From: Ramlibacter pallidus
GTDB taxonomy: Bacteria; Pseudomonadota; Gammaproteobacteria; Burkholderiales; Burkholderiaceae_C
Assembly: GCF_015070875.1 (NCBI RefSeq)
Contig: NZ_JADDIV010000004.1
Location: forward strand, 682,001 to 746,000
Direction: 5' to 3'
DNA: 64,000 bases
This document shows positions 35,193 through 45,470 of this stretch, piece after piece. The notes under the pieces were generated by a model. It did no database searches. It had not been told where the DNA came from and saw only the letters and a program-made list of their open reading frames with translations. How positions within the stretch are numbered: the stretch's first letter is position 1; each line of letters opens with the position of its first letter. The position numbers and the translations under genes are program-made.

Positions 35193-36374
35193 ATGGAAGA
35201 CATCGTCATCGTTTCCGCCGTCCGCACCGCCGTCGGCAAGTTCGGCGGCTCGCTCGCCAAGGTCCCCGCCACGGAGCTGGGCGCGATCGTGATCAAGGAG
35301 GCGCTGGCCCGCGCGAAGGTCGACCCGGCGCAGGTGGGCGAAGTGATCATGGGCCAGGTGCTCACGGCCGGGGCCGGCCAGAACCCCGCCCGGCAGGCGC
35401 TGCTGAAGGCCGGGCTGCCCAAGGAAGTGCCGGGGCTGACGATCAATGCCGTGTGCGGGTCGGGGCTGAAGGCCGTGATGCTCGCTGCGCAGGCCGTGGC
35501 CTGGGGCGACGCCGAGATCGTGGTGGCCGGCGGGCAGGAGAACATGAGCGCCGCGCCGCACGTGCTGCCCAACTCGCGCGACGGCCAGCGCATGGGCGAC
35601 TGGAAGATGGTCGACACGATGATCGTCGACGGGCTCTGGGACGTCTACAACCAGTACCACATGGGCGTGACCGCGGAGAACGTGGCCAGGGAACACACCA
35701 TCGACCGCGCGGCGCAGGATGCGCTGGCGCTCGCCAGCCAGCAGAAGGCCGCGGCCGCGCAGGACGCCGGCAGGTTCAACGACGAGATCGTCCCGGTCAG
35801 CATCCCGCAGAAGAAGGGCGACCCGCTGCTGTTCGACACGGACGAGTACATCAACCGCAAGACGAGCGCCGAAGCGCTGGCCGGCCTGCGCCCGGCGTTC
35901 GACAAGGCTGGTTCCGTCACCGCCGGCAACGCTTCCGGGCTCAACGATGGCGCCGCCGCGGTGGTGGTGATGAGCGCGAAGAAGGCGAAGGAACTCGGCC
36001 TGAAGCCGCTGGCCACCATCCGGGCGTTCGCTACCAGCGGCCTGGATCCGAAGACGATGGGCATGGGCCCCGTGCCCGCGACGAAGAAGGCGCTGGAGCG
36101 CGCGGGCTGGAAGGCCGCCGACGTCCAGCTGTTCGAGCTGAACGAGGCCTTCGCCGCGCAGGCTTGCGCCGTGAACAAGGCGCTGGACATCGACCCCGCG
36201 AAGGTCAACGTCAACGGCGGCGCGATCGCGCTGGGGCACCCGATCGGTGCATCCGGCGCGCGCATCCTCGTCACGCTGCTGCACGAGATGCAGCGGCGCG
36301 AGGCGAAAAAAGGTGTCGCGGCGCTGTGCATCGGCGGCGGCATGGGGGTTTCCCTTGCCGTGGAGCGCACCTGA
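35193..36374 (+). CDS. phaA: acetyl-CoA acetyltransferase (beta-ketothiolase)
   Basis: 393 residues. Condenses two acetyl-CoA to acetoacetyl-CoA. Nucleophilic Cys in [21 protein letters not shown] and the C-terminal general-acid Cys in [11 protein letters not shown] are intact, as is [12 protein letters not shown]. Second gene of the phaCAB operon. Confidence 0.95.
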   Translation: MEDIVIVSAVRTAVGKFGGSLAKVPATELGAIVIKEALARAKVDPAQVGEVIMGQVLTAGAGQNPARQALLKAGLPKEVPGLTINAVCGSGLKAVMLAAQAVAWGDAEIVVAGGQENMSAAPHVLPNSRDGQRMGDWKMVDTMIVDGLWDVYNQYHMGVTAENVAREHTIDRAAQDALALASQQKAAAAQDAGRFNDEIVPVSIPQKKGDPLLFDTDEYINRKTSAEALAGLRPAFDKAGSVTAGNASGLNDGAAAVVVMSAKKAKELGLKPLATIRAFATSGLDPKTMGMGPVPATKKALERAGWKAADVQLFELNEAFAAQACAVNKALDIDPAKVNVNGGAIALGHPIGASGARILVTLLHEMQRREAKKGVAALCIGGGMGVSLAVERT

Positions 36375-36418
36375 GCGCGCAGAATCGATCGACCGCAAAC
36401 GCAACCAGGGGAATGGAC

Positions 36419-37159
36419 ATGGCTAAGGGCAAAGTGGCCTACGTGACGGGCGGCATGGGGGGCATCGGCACCGCCATCTGCCAGCGGCTGCACCAGGAAG
36501 GCTTCACCGTGATCGCGGGCTGCGGTCCGACGCGCGACTACGACAAGTGGCTGGCCGAGCAGAAGGGGCAGGGCTTCACCTTCTACGCCTCCGTCGGCAA
36601 CGTCGGCGACTGGGATTCCACCGTCGCGGCCTTCAGCAAGGCCAAGGCCGAGCACGGCAGCATCGACGTGCTCGTGAACAACGCCGGCATCACGCGCGAC
36701 CGCATGTTCCTGAAGATGACCCGCGAGGACTGGGACGCGGTGATCGAGACCAACCTCAATTCGATGTTCAACGTGACCAAGCAGGTCGTCGGCGACATGG
36801 TCGAGAAGGGCTGGGGGCGGATCATCAACATCTCGTCCGTCAACGGCGAGAAGGGCCAGGCCGGCCAGACCAACTACTCGGCGGCCAAGGCCGGCATGCA
36901 TGGCTTCACGATGGCGCTCGCGCAGGAACTGGCCAACAAGGGCGTGACGGTCAACACCGTGAGTCCGGGCTACATCGGCACCGACATGGTCCGCGCGATC
37001 CGCAGCGACGTGCTGGACAAGATCGTCGGCACGATCCCGGTCAAGCGCCTGGGCGAACCCAGCGAGATCGCGTCGATCATCGCCTGGCTGGCCGGCCCGG
37101 AAAGCGGCTACTCCACCGGTGCGGACTTCTCCGTCAACGGCGGCCTGCACATGGGATGA
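36419..37159 (+). CDS. phaB: acetoacetyl-CoA reductase
   Basis: 246-residue NADPH-dependent short-chain dehydrogenase giving (R)-3-hydroxybutyryl-CoA. Cofactor motif TGGMGGIGTAI, NNAG, catalytic Ser in ISSVNGEKGQ, YSAAK (Tyr-x3-Lys). ATG 36419 (AGGGGA 6 bases upstream) preferred to ATG 36413. Ends at a strong terminator. Confidence 0.95.
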   Translation: MAKGKVAYVTGGMGGIGTAICQRLHQEGFTVIAGCGPTRDYDKWLAEQKGQGFTFYASVGNVGDWDSTVAAFSKAKAEHGSIDVLVNNAGITRDRMFLKMTREDWDAVIETNLNSMFNVTKQVVGDMVEKGWGRIINISSVNGEKGQAGQTNYSAAKAGMHGFTMALAQELANKGVTVNTVSPGYIGTDMVRAIRSDVLDKIVGTIPVKRLGEPSEIASIIAWLAGPESGYSTGADFSVNGGLHMG

Positions 37160-37179
37160 GGCCCGGCGCCTGCAGCACG

Positions 37180-37208
37180 AAAGGCCCGCTCCGGCGGGCC
37201 TTTTCCTT
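37180..37208 (+). terminator. terminator of the phaCAB operon
   Basis: AAGGCCCGC (37181-37189) and GCGGGCCTT (37194-37202) form a perfect 9-bp stem with loop TCCG, followed by TTCCTTT. It lies between convergent genes. Confidence 0.88.
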
Positions 37209-37222
37209 TGCTGGGGGCAGCC

Positions 37223-37627
37223 TCAGGTGACGATGTCCTCGATGACGAGGTGGCGGTACTTCTGCCCGTAGGAGATCTCGGCCCCCTCCAGCAGCTGCAT
37301 CACGCGGTCCGAGGCGTCCGCCTTGGGCGCATGCACCAACAGGCCGTAGTGGCCCTTCTCGACGCATTCGTTGAACATGCGGATGGTGTCGCCTTCGGTG
37401 CCGGCGGAGGGCAGGATCGCGTCGTCGCCGCGGGTGTCGAAGATGTCGCGGCGGAAGTCGGCGGGCGTCATGAGCATGACGTCGTCGGAGGCGATCCCGT
37501 TGTCCTCCAGCTTCCTCGCGGCGTCGCGCGCCTGCTGCTCGCCCGGAAACATCAGAACGAGCCAGCCCGTCGGGTAGAACGCCCCGGTCATGTTCTTCAT
37601 GGAAGAGTCGAAGCTAAACGGCCTCAT
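37223..37627 (-). CDS. conserved small protein, unknown function
   Basis: 134 residues, start ATG 37627 with AAAGGA 7 bases upstream. Begins MRPFSFDSSMKNMTGAFYPT. A segment VLMFPGEQQARDAARKLEDN looks like the alpha/beta start of proteins related to general-stress YflT-like folds; that is weak. Acidic, no signal peptide or membrane helix. Convergent with phaB, so perhaps linked to storage or stress, but nothing proves it. Confidence 0.7.
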   Translation of the reverse strand: MRPFSFDSSMKNMTGAFYPTGWLVLMFPGEQQARDAARKLEDNGIASDDVMLMTPADFRRDIFDTRGDDAILPSAGTEGDTIRMFNECVEKGHYGLLVHAPKADASDRVMQLLEGAEISYGQKYRHLVIEDIVT

Positions 37628-37734
37628 GTGCGGTCCTTTCTCGTTTCCTGCATTGCAGCGCAACGGCAGGGCCACGCCTGTCGGTGCGGAAGGCGCCGGC
37701 AGGTAGGAGGGGCCGGACAACGCGTGCCGGCGGC

Positions 37735-38319
37735 TCAGGCGGCCTTGCGGCCGAGGGCGCGCAGGCGGTCCAGCCATTTCGCGGCCGCGGCGGCGTCGAG
37801 ATGCCCGACGTTGCCGACGAGGGTCTCGTGCACCGGCGCGATGCCGACGAAGCCCAGAATGTTGCGCTCCAGCGATTTCACGCTGTGCGCGCGGAAGTAC
37901 CAGCGGTAGACGAGGGCGGGCATGCCCATGGTCACGACCAGGCGGGCCGACCGCCCCGTGAGGCCCTTGCGGGTGAAGGCGTTGCGTTCGCCCTTGCCGA
38001 AGGCGAAGCCGGGCCGCGCCACCTGCTCCAGGAATCCCTTGAGCAGGGCCGGCATGTCCCCGAGCCAGAGCGGGAACATCATCACGATGTGTTCCGCCCA
38101 GCCGATGGCCTCCTGCGCCTCGCGCAGGCCTTCCGGAAGCTCGCCTTCCTCCCAGGCCTGCTGGCTGCGCAGCAGCGGGAAGTCGAGCCTGGCGACATCG
38201 AGGCTCCGCACCTCGTGGCCGGCGGCTCGCGCGCCCTCCCCATACGCATCGGCCAGGGCATGGCAAAGGTGGGGATGGTCGCCATCGGGGTGGCCCTGGA
38301 GCAGGAGGATGCGGGTCAT
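37735..38319 (-). CDS. flavodoxin-like NAD(P)H-quinone reductase family protein
   Basis: 194 residues. RILLLQGHPDGDHPHLCHAL is the FMN-phosphate region of the NQO1/MdaB/KefF family; EHIVMMFPLWLGDMPALLKGF and the following YRWYFRAHSVKSLER segment also match. Likely a soluble two-electron quinone reductase. Divergent from dusA; an FNR/CRP-like palindrome lies between them. Confidence 0.85.
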   Translation of the reverse strand: MTRILLLQGHPDGDHPHLCHALADAYGEGARAAGHEVRSLDVARLDFPLLRSQQAWEEGELPEGLREAQEAIGWAEHIVMMFPLWLGDMPALLKGFLEQVARPGFAFGKGERNAFTRKGLTGRSARLVVTMGMPALVYRWYFRAHSVKSLERNILGFVGIAPVHETLVGNVGHLDAAAAAKWLDRLRALGRKAA

Positions 38320-38353
38320 GCGCCGACTCTAGGTTCGGGGACGTCCCGGCCGC

Positions 38354-38367
38354 TTGACGCGGGTCAA
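38354..38367. promoter_or_regulatory. FNR/CRP-like palindrome between the quinone reductase gene and dusA
   Basis: TTGACGCGGGTCAA consists of TTGAC and GTCAA separated by four bases, close to the FNR-family consensus TTGAT-N4-ATCAA. It is 34 bases upstream of the quinone reductase start and 24 bases upstream of dusA. Which gene it serves, if any, is unknown. Confidence 0.35.
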
Positions 38368-38391
38368 GCGCCGCGCTGGGACAATGGCGGC

Positions 38392-39396
38392 ATGAGCAAA
38401 CTGGAAGCGGGGCCCTGGCGCACCAGCGTCGCCCCCATGATGGACTGGACGGACCGGCACTGCCGGTACTTCCACCGCCTGTTGAGCCGCCGCACGCGCC
38501 TGTACACCGAGATGGTCACCACCGGCGCGCTGCTGCATGGCGACGTGCCGCGGCACCTGGACTTCGACGAGACCGAACACCCCGTGGCCCTGCAGCTCGG
38601 CGGCAGCGAGCCGGCCGACCTGGCGCAGTGCGCGAAGCTGGGGGCGCAATGGGGCTATGACGAGATCAACCTCAATTGCGGCTGCCCGAGCGAGCGCGTG
38701 CAGCGCGGGGCCTTCGGCGCCTGCCTGATGGCGGAGCCCAGGCTGGTGGCCGACGGCGTGAAGGCGATGGTGGACGTGGTGGACGTCCCCGTGACCGTCA
38801 AGCATCGCATCGGGATCGACAAGGTGGAGAGCTATGCCTTCGTGCGCGATTTCGTCGGCACCGTCGCCGAAGCGGGCTGCGGCGTGTTCATCGTGCACGC
38901 GCGCAATGCGTGGCTCAAGGGGCTGTCGCCCAAGGAGAACCGCGAAGTCCCGCCCTTGCGCTACGAACTGGTGCACCAGCTCAAGCGCGAGTTCCCGCAC
39001 CTGGTGATCGCGGTGAACGGCGGCATCACCACCGACGACGTCTTCGACGCGCAACTGCAGGCGGTCGATGGCGTGATGATCGGCCGCGAGGCCTACCACC
39101 ACCCGTGGTGGCTGGCGCGCTGGGACGAGCGTTTCTACGGCGACGCGCCTTCCGCGCTGGTGCGCGAGGACGTGGAGGAGCGGATGGTGGCCTACATGGA
39201 GCGCGAGCACGCCGCCCGCGGCACGCCCTGGCATTCCATCGCGCGGCACATGATGGGCCTCTACAACGGGCTGCCGGGGGCGCGGCGCTGGCGCCAGGTC
39301 TGGAGCGACCACCGCCTGAAAGGCGAGCCGGCGCGCGAAGTGATGCGCCTGGCGCACGAAAGGCCGGTGCTGGCCGCTGGGGCCGAATTGCTTTAA
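38392..39396 (+). CDS. dusA: tRNA-dihydrouridine(20/20a) synthase
   Basis: 334-residue FMN enzyme reducing uridine 20/20a in the tRNA D loop. Signatures [16 protein letters not shown], the catalytic Cys in [48 protein letters not shown] and VNGGI. Full DusA length. Its stop codon lies within the AT-rich promoter-like region of the next operon. Confidence 0.95.
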   Translation: MSKLEAGPWRTSVAPMMDWTDRHCRYFHRLLSRRTRLYTEMVTTGALLHGDVPRHLDFDETEHPVALQLGGSEPADLAQCAKLGAQWGYDEINLNCGCPSERVQRGAFGACLMAEPRLVADGVKAMVDVVDVPVTVKHRIGIDKVESYAFVRDFVGTVAEAGCGVFIVHARNAWLKGLSPKENREVPPLRYELVHQLKREFPHLVIAVNGGITTDDVFDAQLQAVDGVMIGREAYHHPWWLARWDERFYGDAPSALVREDVEERMVAYMEREHAARGTPWHSIARHMMGLYNGLPGARRWRQVWSDHRLKGEPAREVMRLAHERPVLAAGAELL

Positions 39397-39419
39397 ACTT
39401 AAAATATCTAGGCTTGGAG
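39395..39419 (+). promoter_or_regulatory. AT-rich leader of the aromatic-CoA operon
   Basis: The 28 bases between dusA and the monooxygenase include ACTTAAAATATCTAGG, an AT-rich stretch with a possible -10 TAAAAT (39400-39405), and GGAGC at 39415-39419 as Shine-Dalgarno. It is the only candidate promoter space; an operator for an unlinked regulator is possible. Confidence 0.35.
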
Positions 39420-39424
39420 CAACC

Positions 39425-41755
39425 ATGAACATCGTCTGCATCGGCGGCGGACCCGCGGGACTGTATTTCGCGTTGCTCATGAAGAAGCAGGACCCGTCGC
39501 ACCGCATCCGCGTGGTGGAGCGCAACAAGCCCTACGACACCTTCGGCTGGGGCGTGGTCTTCTCCGACCAGACCCTCGGCAACCTGCAAGCGGCCGACCC
39601 CGAGACGGCCGGCGAGATCCTCGGCGCCTTCAACCACTGGGACGACATCGAGGTCAACATCCGCGGCCACAAGGTGGTCTCGGGCGGCCACGGTTTCTGC
39701 GGCATCGGTCGCAAGCGCCTGCTCAACATCCTGCAGCGCCGCTGCGAACAGCTCGGCGTGGAACTCGAGTTCGACACCGACGTGCGCGACGACGAGGCGT
39801 ACGCCGATGCCGACCTCATCATCGCCAGCGACGGCCTCAACAGCCGCATCCGCGCCAAGTACGCCGCCACCTACCAGCCGGACATCGACACGCGGCAGTG
39901 CCGCTTCGTCTGGCTGGGCACGCACAAGAAGTTCGATGCCTTCACCTTCGCCTTCGAGGAGACGCCGCACGGCTGGTTCCAGGCCCACGCCTACCAGTTC
40001 GACGGCGACACCTCCACGTTCATCGTGGAGACGCCCGAGGACGTGTGGCTCAAGGCCGGCATGGACCGGATGGAGAAGGAGGAGTCGATCGCCTTCTGCG
40101 AGAAGCTGTTCGCGAAGTACCTCGATGGCCACCCGCTGATGTCGAACGCCGCGCACCTGCGCGGCTCGGCGCAGTGGATCAAGTTCCCGCGCATCATCTG
40201 CAAGACCTGGGTGCACCACAACGGGCGGGCGCCGGTGGTGCTGATGGGCGATGCGGCGCACACCGCGCACTTCTCGGTCGGCTCCGGCACCAAGCTGGCG
40301 CTGGAGGATTCGATCGAGCTGGCCCGCTGCATCGGGCGGGCGCCGCGCGACCTGCCGCAGGCGCTGCGGGAGTACGAGGCGGTGCGCAGCGTCGAGGTGC
40401 TGAAGATCCAGAATGCCGCCCGCAACTCCACCGAGTGGTTCGAGAACGTCTCGCGCTACGTCAACCTGCCGCCCGAGCAGTTCGCCTATTCGCTGCTCAC
40501 GCGCAGCCAGCGCATCAGCCACGAGAACCTGCGCCTGCGCGACAAGCGCTACGTGGAGCAGTACGAAGACTGGATCGCCGCCCGCGCCGGGGCCCACCGC
40601 AGCCCGCAGCAGCAGCCGATCCCGCCGATGTTCACGCCGTTCACGCTGCGCGCCGTCACGCTGAAGAACCGCGTGGTGGTCTCGCCGATGGCGCAGTACT
40701 CCTGCATCGACGGGTTGCCGGCGGACTTCCACCTGGTGCATCTCGGCGCCCGCGCCATGGGCGGCGCCGGCATGGTGGTGGCCGAGATGACGTGCCCGAG
40801 CCCGGATGCCCGCATCACGCCCGGCTGCCCGGGGCTCTGGAACACGCAGCAGCGCGACGGCTGGAAGCGCATCGTCGACTTCGTGCACGCGAGCACCGAC
40901 GCGAAGATCGCGATGCAGCTGGGCCACGCGGGGCCCAAGGGCTCGACGCGCGTGCCCTGGGAAGGCGAGGACCTGCCGCTGGCCGCCGGCAACTGGCCGC
41001 TGCTCTCGGCTTCCCCCCAGCAGTACATCGACGGCGTCAGCGACTGGTCGCGTGCCATGTCACGCGAAGACATGGACCGCGTGCGCGACGACTTCGTGCG
41101 CAGCACGCGCTACGCCGCCGAGGCCGGCTTCGACTGGCTGGAACTGCATTGCGCGCACGGGTACCTCCTGTCCAGCTTCATCTCGCCGCTGACCAACCAG
41201 CGCACCGACGCCTACGGCGGTTCCCTGGAGAACCGCATGCGCTTCCCGCTCGAGGTGTTCCAGGCCATGCGCGCGGCCTGGCCTTCGCACCTGCCGCTGT
41301 CGGTGCGCATCTCCGCGCACGACTGGGTCGAAGGCGGCATCACGCCCGACGACGCGGTGGCCATCGCCGGCCTGCTGAAGGCGGCGGGCTGCGACCTGGT
41401 CGACTGCTCCTCGGGCCAGGTGAGCAAGAAGCAGAAGCCGGTCTACGGCCGCATGTACCAGACCCCCTTCGCGGACCGCGTCCGCAACGAAGTGGGCATC
41501 GCGACGATGGCGGTCGGCGCCATCTCCGAGGCCGACCACGTCAACAGCATCATCGCCGCCGGCCGCGCCGACCTGTGCGCCGTGGCCCGCCCGCACCTGG
41601 CGAACCCCGCCTGGTCGCTGCTGGAAGCGGCGAAGATCGGCTACCACGACGTGCCCTGGCCGAAGCAGTACCTTTCCGGCAAGACCCAGCTCGAACGCAA
41701 CCTGGAGCGCGAGCGCGCCCAGGCACCAGGAGGCCCCATTGAACGCTTCAACTGA
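39425..41755 (+). CDS. bifunctional 2-aminobenzoyl-CoA/salicylyl-CoA monooxygenase-reductase
   Basis: 776 residues, two enzymes in one chain. Residues 1-395 are a class A flavin monooxygenase ([55 protein letters not shown]). Residues 405-770 are an old-yellow-enzyme domain ([52 protein letters not shown]). This is the architecture of 2-aminobenzoyl-CoA monooxygenase/reductase (Azoarcus) and of salicylyl-CoA 5-hydroxylases. The following hydratase, dehydrogenase and RidA genes favour a CoA-thioester aromatic pathway. The needed aryl-CoA ligase is not in the window. Confidence 0.9.
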   Translation: MNIVCIGGGPAGLYFALLMKKQDPSHRIRVVERNKPYDTFGWGVVFSDQTLGNLQAADPETAGEILGAFNHWDDIEVNIRGHKVVSGGHGFCGIGRKRLLNILQRRCEQLGVELEFDTDVRDDEAYADADLIIASDGLNSRIRAKYAATYQPDIDTRQCRFVWLGTHKKFDAFTFAFEETPHGWFQAHAYQFDGDTSTFIVETPEDVWLKAGMDRMEKEESIAFCEKLFAKYLDGHPLMSNAAHLRGSAQWIKFPRIICKTWVHHNGRAPVVLMGDAAHTAHFSVGSGTKLALEDSIELARCIGRAPRDLPQALREYEAVRSVEVLKIQNAARNSTEWFENVSRYVNLPPEQFAYSLLTRSQRISHENLRLRDKRYVEQYEDWIAARAGAHRSPQQQPIPPMFTPFTLRAVTLKNRVVVSPMAQYSCIDGLPADFHLVHLGARAMGGAGMVVAEMTCPSPDARITPGCPGLWNTQQRDGWKRIVDFVHASTDAKIAMQLGHAGPKGSTRVPWEGEDLPLAAGNWPLLSASPQQYIDGVSDWSRAMSREDMDRVRDDFVRSTRYAAEAGFDWLELHCAHGYLLSSFISPLTNQRTDAYGGSLENRMRFPLEVFQAMRAAWPSHLPLSVRISAHDWVEGGITPDDAVAIAGLLKAAGCDLVDCSSGQVSKKQKPVYGRMYQTPFADRVRNEVGIATMAVGAISEADHVNSIIAAGRADLCAVARPHLANPAWSLLEAAKIGYHDVPWPKQYLSGKTQLERNLERERAQAPGGPIERFN

Positions 41756-42599
41756 ACGCGTGGACCCGGCGCTCGCCGCCGGCAACCGCAAGGCGCTCGC
41801 CGGCTACCGGGCCGAGCATTTCGTCTGGCGGGTCGAGGGCGGCGTGGCCACGATCACGCTGAACCGGCCGGAGCGCAAGAACCCGCTGACCTTCGCGTCG
41901 TATGCGGAGCTGCGCGACCTGTTCGGCGACCTGAAATACGCCACGGACGTCCACGCGGTGGTCGTCACCGGCGCCGGCGACAACTTCTGTTCCGGCGGCG
42001 ACGTGCACGAGATCATCGGCCCGCTGGTGCGCCTGAAGGCGCCCGAGCTGCTGATGTTCACGCGCATGACGGGCGACCTGGTGAAGGCCATGCGCGCCTG
42101 CCCGCAACCGATCGTGGCGGCGGTCGACGGTGTCTGCGCGGGCGCGGGTGCGATCGTCGCCATGGCGTCCGACCTGCGCGTCGGCACCCCGCGCAGCAAG
42201 ACCGCCTTCCTGTTCAACCGCGTCGGCCTGGCCGGCTGCGACATGGGCGCCTGCGCGATGCTGCCGCGGATCATCGGGCAGGGCCGCGCCAGCGAGTTGC
42301 TGTACACCGGCCGCTCCATGTCCGGGGAGGAAGGCGAGCGCTGGGGCTTCTTCAACCGGCTCGCGGCGCCCGAGGCGCTGCTGCAGGAGGCGCAGGCCCT
42401 GGCCACCAGCCTCGTGCAGGGGCCGACCTTCGCCAACGGCATCACCAAGACCATGCTGCACCAGGAGTGGGCCATGACCCTCGAGCAGGCGATCGAGGCC
42501 GAAGCGCAGGCCCAGGCCCTGTGCATGCTGACGCAGGACTTCACCCGGGCCTACGAGGCCTTCGTGGCGAAGCAGAAGCCGAAGTTCGAGGGCAACTGA
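41739..42599 (+). CDS. enoyl-CoA hydratase/isomerase family protein
   Basis: 286 residues, TTG start at 41739 with AGGAGG 5 bases upstream; overlaps the previous stop by 17 bases. Crotonase fold: [20 protein letters not shown], oxyanion segment [15 protein letters not shown] and [19 protein letters not shown]. Likely hydrates or cleaves the alicyclic CoA intermediate formed upstream; the precise step is inferred. Confidence 0.88.
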   Translation: MNASTERVDPALAAGNRKALAGYRAEHFVWRVEGGVATITLNRPERKNPLTFASYAELRDLFGDLKYATDVHAVVVTGAGDNFCSGGDVHEIIGPLVRLKAPELLMFTRMTGDLVKAMRACPQPIVAAVDGVCAGAGAIVAMASDLRVGTPRSKTAFLFNRVGLAGCDMGACAMLPRIIGQGRASELLYTGRSMSGEEGERWGFFNRLAAPEALLQEAQALATSLVQGPTFANGITKTMLHQEWAMTLEQAIEAEAQAQALCMLTQDFTRAYEAFVAKQKPKFEGN

Positions 42600-42600
42600 C

Positions 42601-43761
42601 ATGCGCGAACTCGCCCACCTCGACTGGCCTTTCCTGGAGGAAAGGCACGGCATCTTCGCATCGGAACTCGACACCTGGGCGCGGCAGCACGTCGCGCACG
42701 TCCACGGCCCGGACGTCGATGCGGCCTGCCGCAGCCTGGTCCGTTCGCTGGGCGAGGGCGGCTGGCTGCGCCACGCGGTCGGCGGCCCCTACGGCGAGCA
42801 GGAGGTGATCGACACGCGGGCGATCTGCCTCGCGCGCGAGACCCTCGCGTACCACAACGGCCTGGCGGACTTCGCTTTTGCGATGCAGGGCCTGGGCTCC
42901 GGCGCCATCAGCCTGCAGGGCACGCCGGCGCAGAAGGAACGCTACCTGCCGCGCGTGGCGCGGGGCGAGGCGATCGCTGCCTTCGCGCTGAGCGAACCGG
43001 ATGCCGGCTCCGACGTCGCCAACCTCCAATGCGCCGCCCACTTCGACGGTGACCATGCGGTGCTGGAGGGCGAGAAGACCTGGATCTCCAACGGCGGGAT
43101 CGCCGATTTCTACGTGGTGTTCTGCCGAACCGGCGAGGCGCCGGGGCCGCGCGGCATCTCGGCGTTCATCGTCGATGCCGGCACGCCCGGCTTCGAGATC
43201 GCCGAGCGTATCGAGGTGATCGCGCCGCACCCGCTGGCGCGGCTGCGCTTTCGCAACTGCCGCATTCCGCTGTCGCAGCGCGTCGGCGGGCCCGGTGAAG
43301 GCTTCAAGGTGGCCATGCGCACGCTCGACGTCTTCCGCACCTCGGTGGCGGCCGCGGCGCTGGGCTTCGCCCGCCGCGCGATGGACGAGGCACTGCAGCG
43401 CGCCACCACCCGCAAGATGTTCAACCAGACGCTGTCCGACTTCCAGCTGACCCAGGCCAAGCTGGCGCAGATGGCCACCACCATCGACAGCGCCGCGCTG
43501 CTGGTGTACCGCGCCGCCTGGCAGCGCGACCAGGGGCAGGGCGTCACCAAGGAAGCCGCGATGGCCAAGATGGTCGCCACCGAAGGCGCGCAGCAGGTGA
43601 TCGACGCCGCCGTGCAGATGTTCGGCGGGCTCGGCGTCACCAGCGGGCAGCCGGTGGAACAGCTCTACCGCGAGATCCGCTCGCTGCGCATCTACGAAGG
43701 CGCTACCGAAGTCCAGCAACTGATCATCGCGCGCGAACTGCTCAAGGAGATGAAGGGATGA
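42601..43761 (+). CDS. acyl-CoA dehydrogenase family protein
   Basis: 386 residues. ACAD fold with [33 protein letters not shown] and the C-terminal [37 protein letters not shown] (catalytic Glu region). One base after the hydratase gene. Oxidises a CoA thioester in this pathway; exact substrate unknown. Confidence 0.88.
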   Translation: MRELAHLDWPFLEERHGIFASELDTWARQHVAHVHGPDVDAACRSLVRSLGEGGWLRHAVGGPYGEQEVIDTRAICLARETLAYHNGLADFAFAMQGLGSGAISLQGTPAQKERYLPRVARGEAIAAFALSEPDAGSDVANLQCAAHFDGDHAVLEGEKTWISNGGIADFYVVFCRTGEAPGPRGISAFIVDAGTPGFEIAERIEVIAPHPLARLRFRNCRIPLSQRVGGPGEGFKVAMRTLDVFRTSVAAAALGFARRAMDEALQRATTRKMFNQTLSDFQLTQAKLAQMATTIDSAALLVYRAAWQRDQGQGVTKEAAMAKMVATEGAQQVIDAAVQMFGGLGVTSGQPVEQLYREIRSLRIYEGATEVQQLIIARELLKEMKG

Positions 43762-44165
43762 CCGATTCCACCCGCCCCCAGGCCGTCCTGCCGCAGGGCT
43801 GGCCGCGCCCCAAGGGCTACGCCAACGGCGTCGTGGCCCAGGGCCGGATGCTCTTCATCGCCGGCATGATCGGCTGGGACGGCGATTGCGTCTTCCACAC
43901 CGACGATTTCGGCGGCCAGGCGCGGCAGGCGCTCCAGAATGTCGCCGACGTGCTGAAGGCCGCGGGCGGGAGCGGCGAGAATATCGTCAGGATGACCTGG
44001 TACGTCACCGACAAGCGCGAATACCTGGCGGCCGCCCGCGCGGTGGGCCAGGCCTTCCGCGAGATCATCGGCCACTACGACATCGCCATGACGGCGGTGG
44101 AGGTGAAGGCGCTGATCGAGGACCGTGCCAAGGTCGAGATCGAAGTGACGGCGATGCTGCCGTAG
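43758..44165 (+). CDS. RidA/YjgF family enamine/imine deaminase
   Basis: 135 residues, ATG 43758 inside the upstream stop (ATGA). Trimeric RidA-like fold: [20 protein letters not shown], the region [20 protein letters not shown] and the C-terminal [20 protein letters not shown]. The usual active-site Arg is represented by R in the VRMTWYV segment. In this operon it could hydrolyse the enamine left by dearomatised 2-aminobenzoyl-CoA and release ammonia; that is a hypothesis. Confidence 0.85.
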   Translation: MTDSTRPQAVLPQGWPRPKGYANGVVAQGRMLFIAGMIGWDGDCVFHTDDFGGQARQALQNVADVLKAAGGSGENIVRMTWYVTDKREYLAAARAVGQAFREIIGHYDIAMTAVEVKALIEDRAKVEIEVTAMLP

Positions 44166-44196
44166 CCCACCTGCAATCGAGACCCGGAGTTTCCTC

Positions 44197-45378
44197 ATGG
44201 CCAAAGCCAAAGCCGCCTTCCAGTGGGCCGACCCGCTGCTGCTGGACAGCCAGATCACCGACGACGAACGCGCCGTGCGCGATGCGGCGCATGCCTACTG
44301 CCAGGAAAAGCTCCTGCCGCGCGTCACCGAGGCCTTCCGCCACGAGACGACCGACGTGGCGATCTTCCGCGAGATGGGGTCGCTGGGCCTGCTCGGCGCG
44401 ACCATCCCCGAGCAGTACGGCGGCGCAGGGCTCAACTACGTCTGCTACGGGCTGGTGGCGCGCGAGGTGGAGCGCGTCGACTCGGGCTACCGCTCGATGA
44501 TGTCGGTGCAGTCCTCGCTGGTGATGGTGCCGATCAACGAGTTCGGCAACGAGGCGACCAAGCAGAAGTACCTGCCCAGGCTCGCCAGCGGCGAGTGGAT
44601 CGGCTGCTTCGGCCTGACCGAACCGAACCACGGTTCCGACCCGGCCAGCATGATCACCCGCGCCCGCAAGGTGGACGGCGGCTACAAGCTCACCGGCAGC
44701 AAGATGTGGATCACCAACTCGCCCGTCGCCGACGTGTTCGTGGTCTGGGCCAAGGACGACGAGGGCGCCATCCGCGGCTTCGTGCTGGAGAAGGGCTGGA
44801 AAGGCCTCTCCGCGCCCAAGATCTCCGGCAAGGTCGGCCTGCGCGCCTCCATCACCGGCGAGATCGTGATGGAGGACGTGTTCTGCCCCGAGGAGAACGC
44901 CTTCCCCGAGGTGCGCGGCCTGAAGGGCCCGTTCACCTGCCTGAATTCCGCCCGCTACGGCATCGCCTGGGGCGCGCTGGGCGCGGCCGAGGACTGCTGG
45001 TTCCGCGCGCGCCAGTACGTGCTGGACCGCAAGCAGTTCGGCAAGCCGCTCGCGGCCAACCAGCTGGTGCAGAAGAAGCTGGCCGACATGCAGACCGAGA
45101 TCACGCTGGGCCTGCAGGGCTGCCTGCGCCTGGGCCGCATGAAGGACGAGGGCACGGCCTCGGTGGAGATCACCTCCATCATGAAACGCAACTCCTGCGG
45201 CAAGGCACTGGACATCGCCCGCGTCGCCCGCGACATGATGGGCGGCAACGGCATCAGCGACGAGTTCGGCGTGGCCCGCCACCTGGTGAACCTGGAAGTG
45301 GTGAACACCTACGAGGGGACGCACGACATCCATGCGCTGATCCTCGGCCGGGCGCAGACGGGCATCGCTGCCTTCTAG
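44197..45378 (+). CDS. gcdH: glutaryl-CoA dehydrogenase
   Basis: 393 residues. Oxidative decarboxylation of glutaryl-CoA to crotonyl-CoA. Begins [73 protein letters not shown] and [20 protein letters not shown], with the catalytic Glu in YEGTHD. The close match to betaproteobacterial GcdH and the place at the operon end suggest the aromatic pathway feeds through glutaryl-CoA. Confidence 0.93.
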   Translation: MAKAKAAFQWADPLLLDSQITDDERAVRDAAHAYCQEKLLPRVTEAFRHETTDVAIFREMGSLGLLGATIPEQYGGAGLNYVCYGLVAREVERVDSGYRSMMSVQSSLVMVPINEFGNEATKQKYLPRLASGEWIGCFGLTEPNHGSDPASMITRARKVDGGYKLTGSKMWITNSPVADVFVVWAKDDEGAIRGFVLEKGWKGLSAPKISGKVGLRASITGEIVMEDVFCPEENAFPEVRGLKGPFTCLNSARYGIAWGALGAAEDCWFRARQYVLDRKQFGKPLAANQLVQKKLADMQTEITLGLQGCLRLGRMKDEGTASVEITSIMKRNSCGKALDIARVARDMMGGNGISDEFGVARHLVNLEVVNTYEGTHDIHALILGRAQTGIAAF

Positions 45379-45388
45379 CCTCGCCCGC

Positions 45389-45408
45389 CGTCCCCGCCGC
45401 CGGGGACG
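45389..45408 (+). terminator. GC-rich hairpin after gcdH, no T-tract
   Basis: CGTCCCCG (45389-45396) pairs with CGGGGACG (45401-45408). No T-run follows, so it may be an mRNA end-protecting hairpin or a weak terminator. Confidence 0.35.
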
Positions 45409-45470
45409 CGCAGCATTGGCGCCGGCGCGCCGGCCCTCCATAATCCGCACGGAAGAGGAGAGGCCCGCGC

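Noticed and set aside
33560-37159. Apparent 1199-codon frame through phaC, phaA and phaB
   Set aside because: Only the last 246 codons (phaB) make sense; the rest is out-of-frame reading of phaC and phaA.
38354-38386. TTGACG and ACAATG as the dusA promoter
   Set aside because: The spacing is 20 or more bases, outside the sigma70 range.
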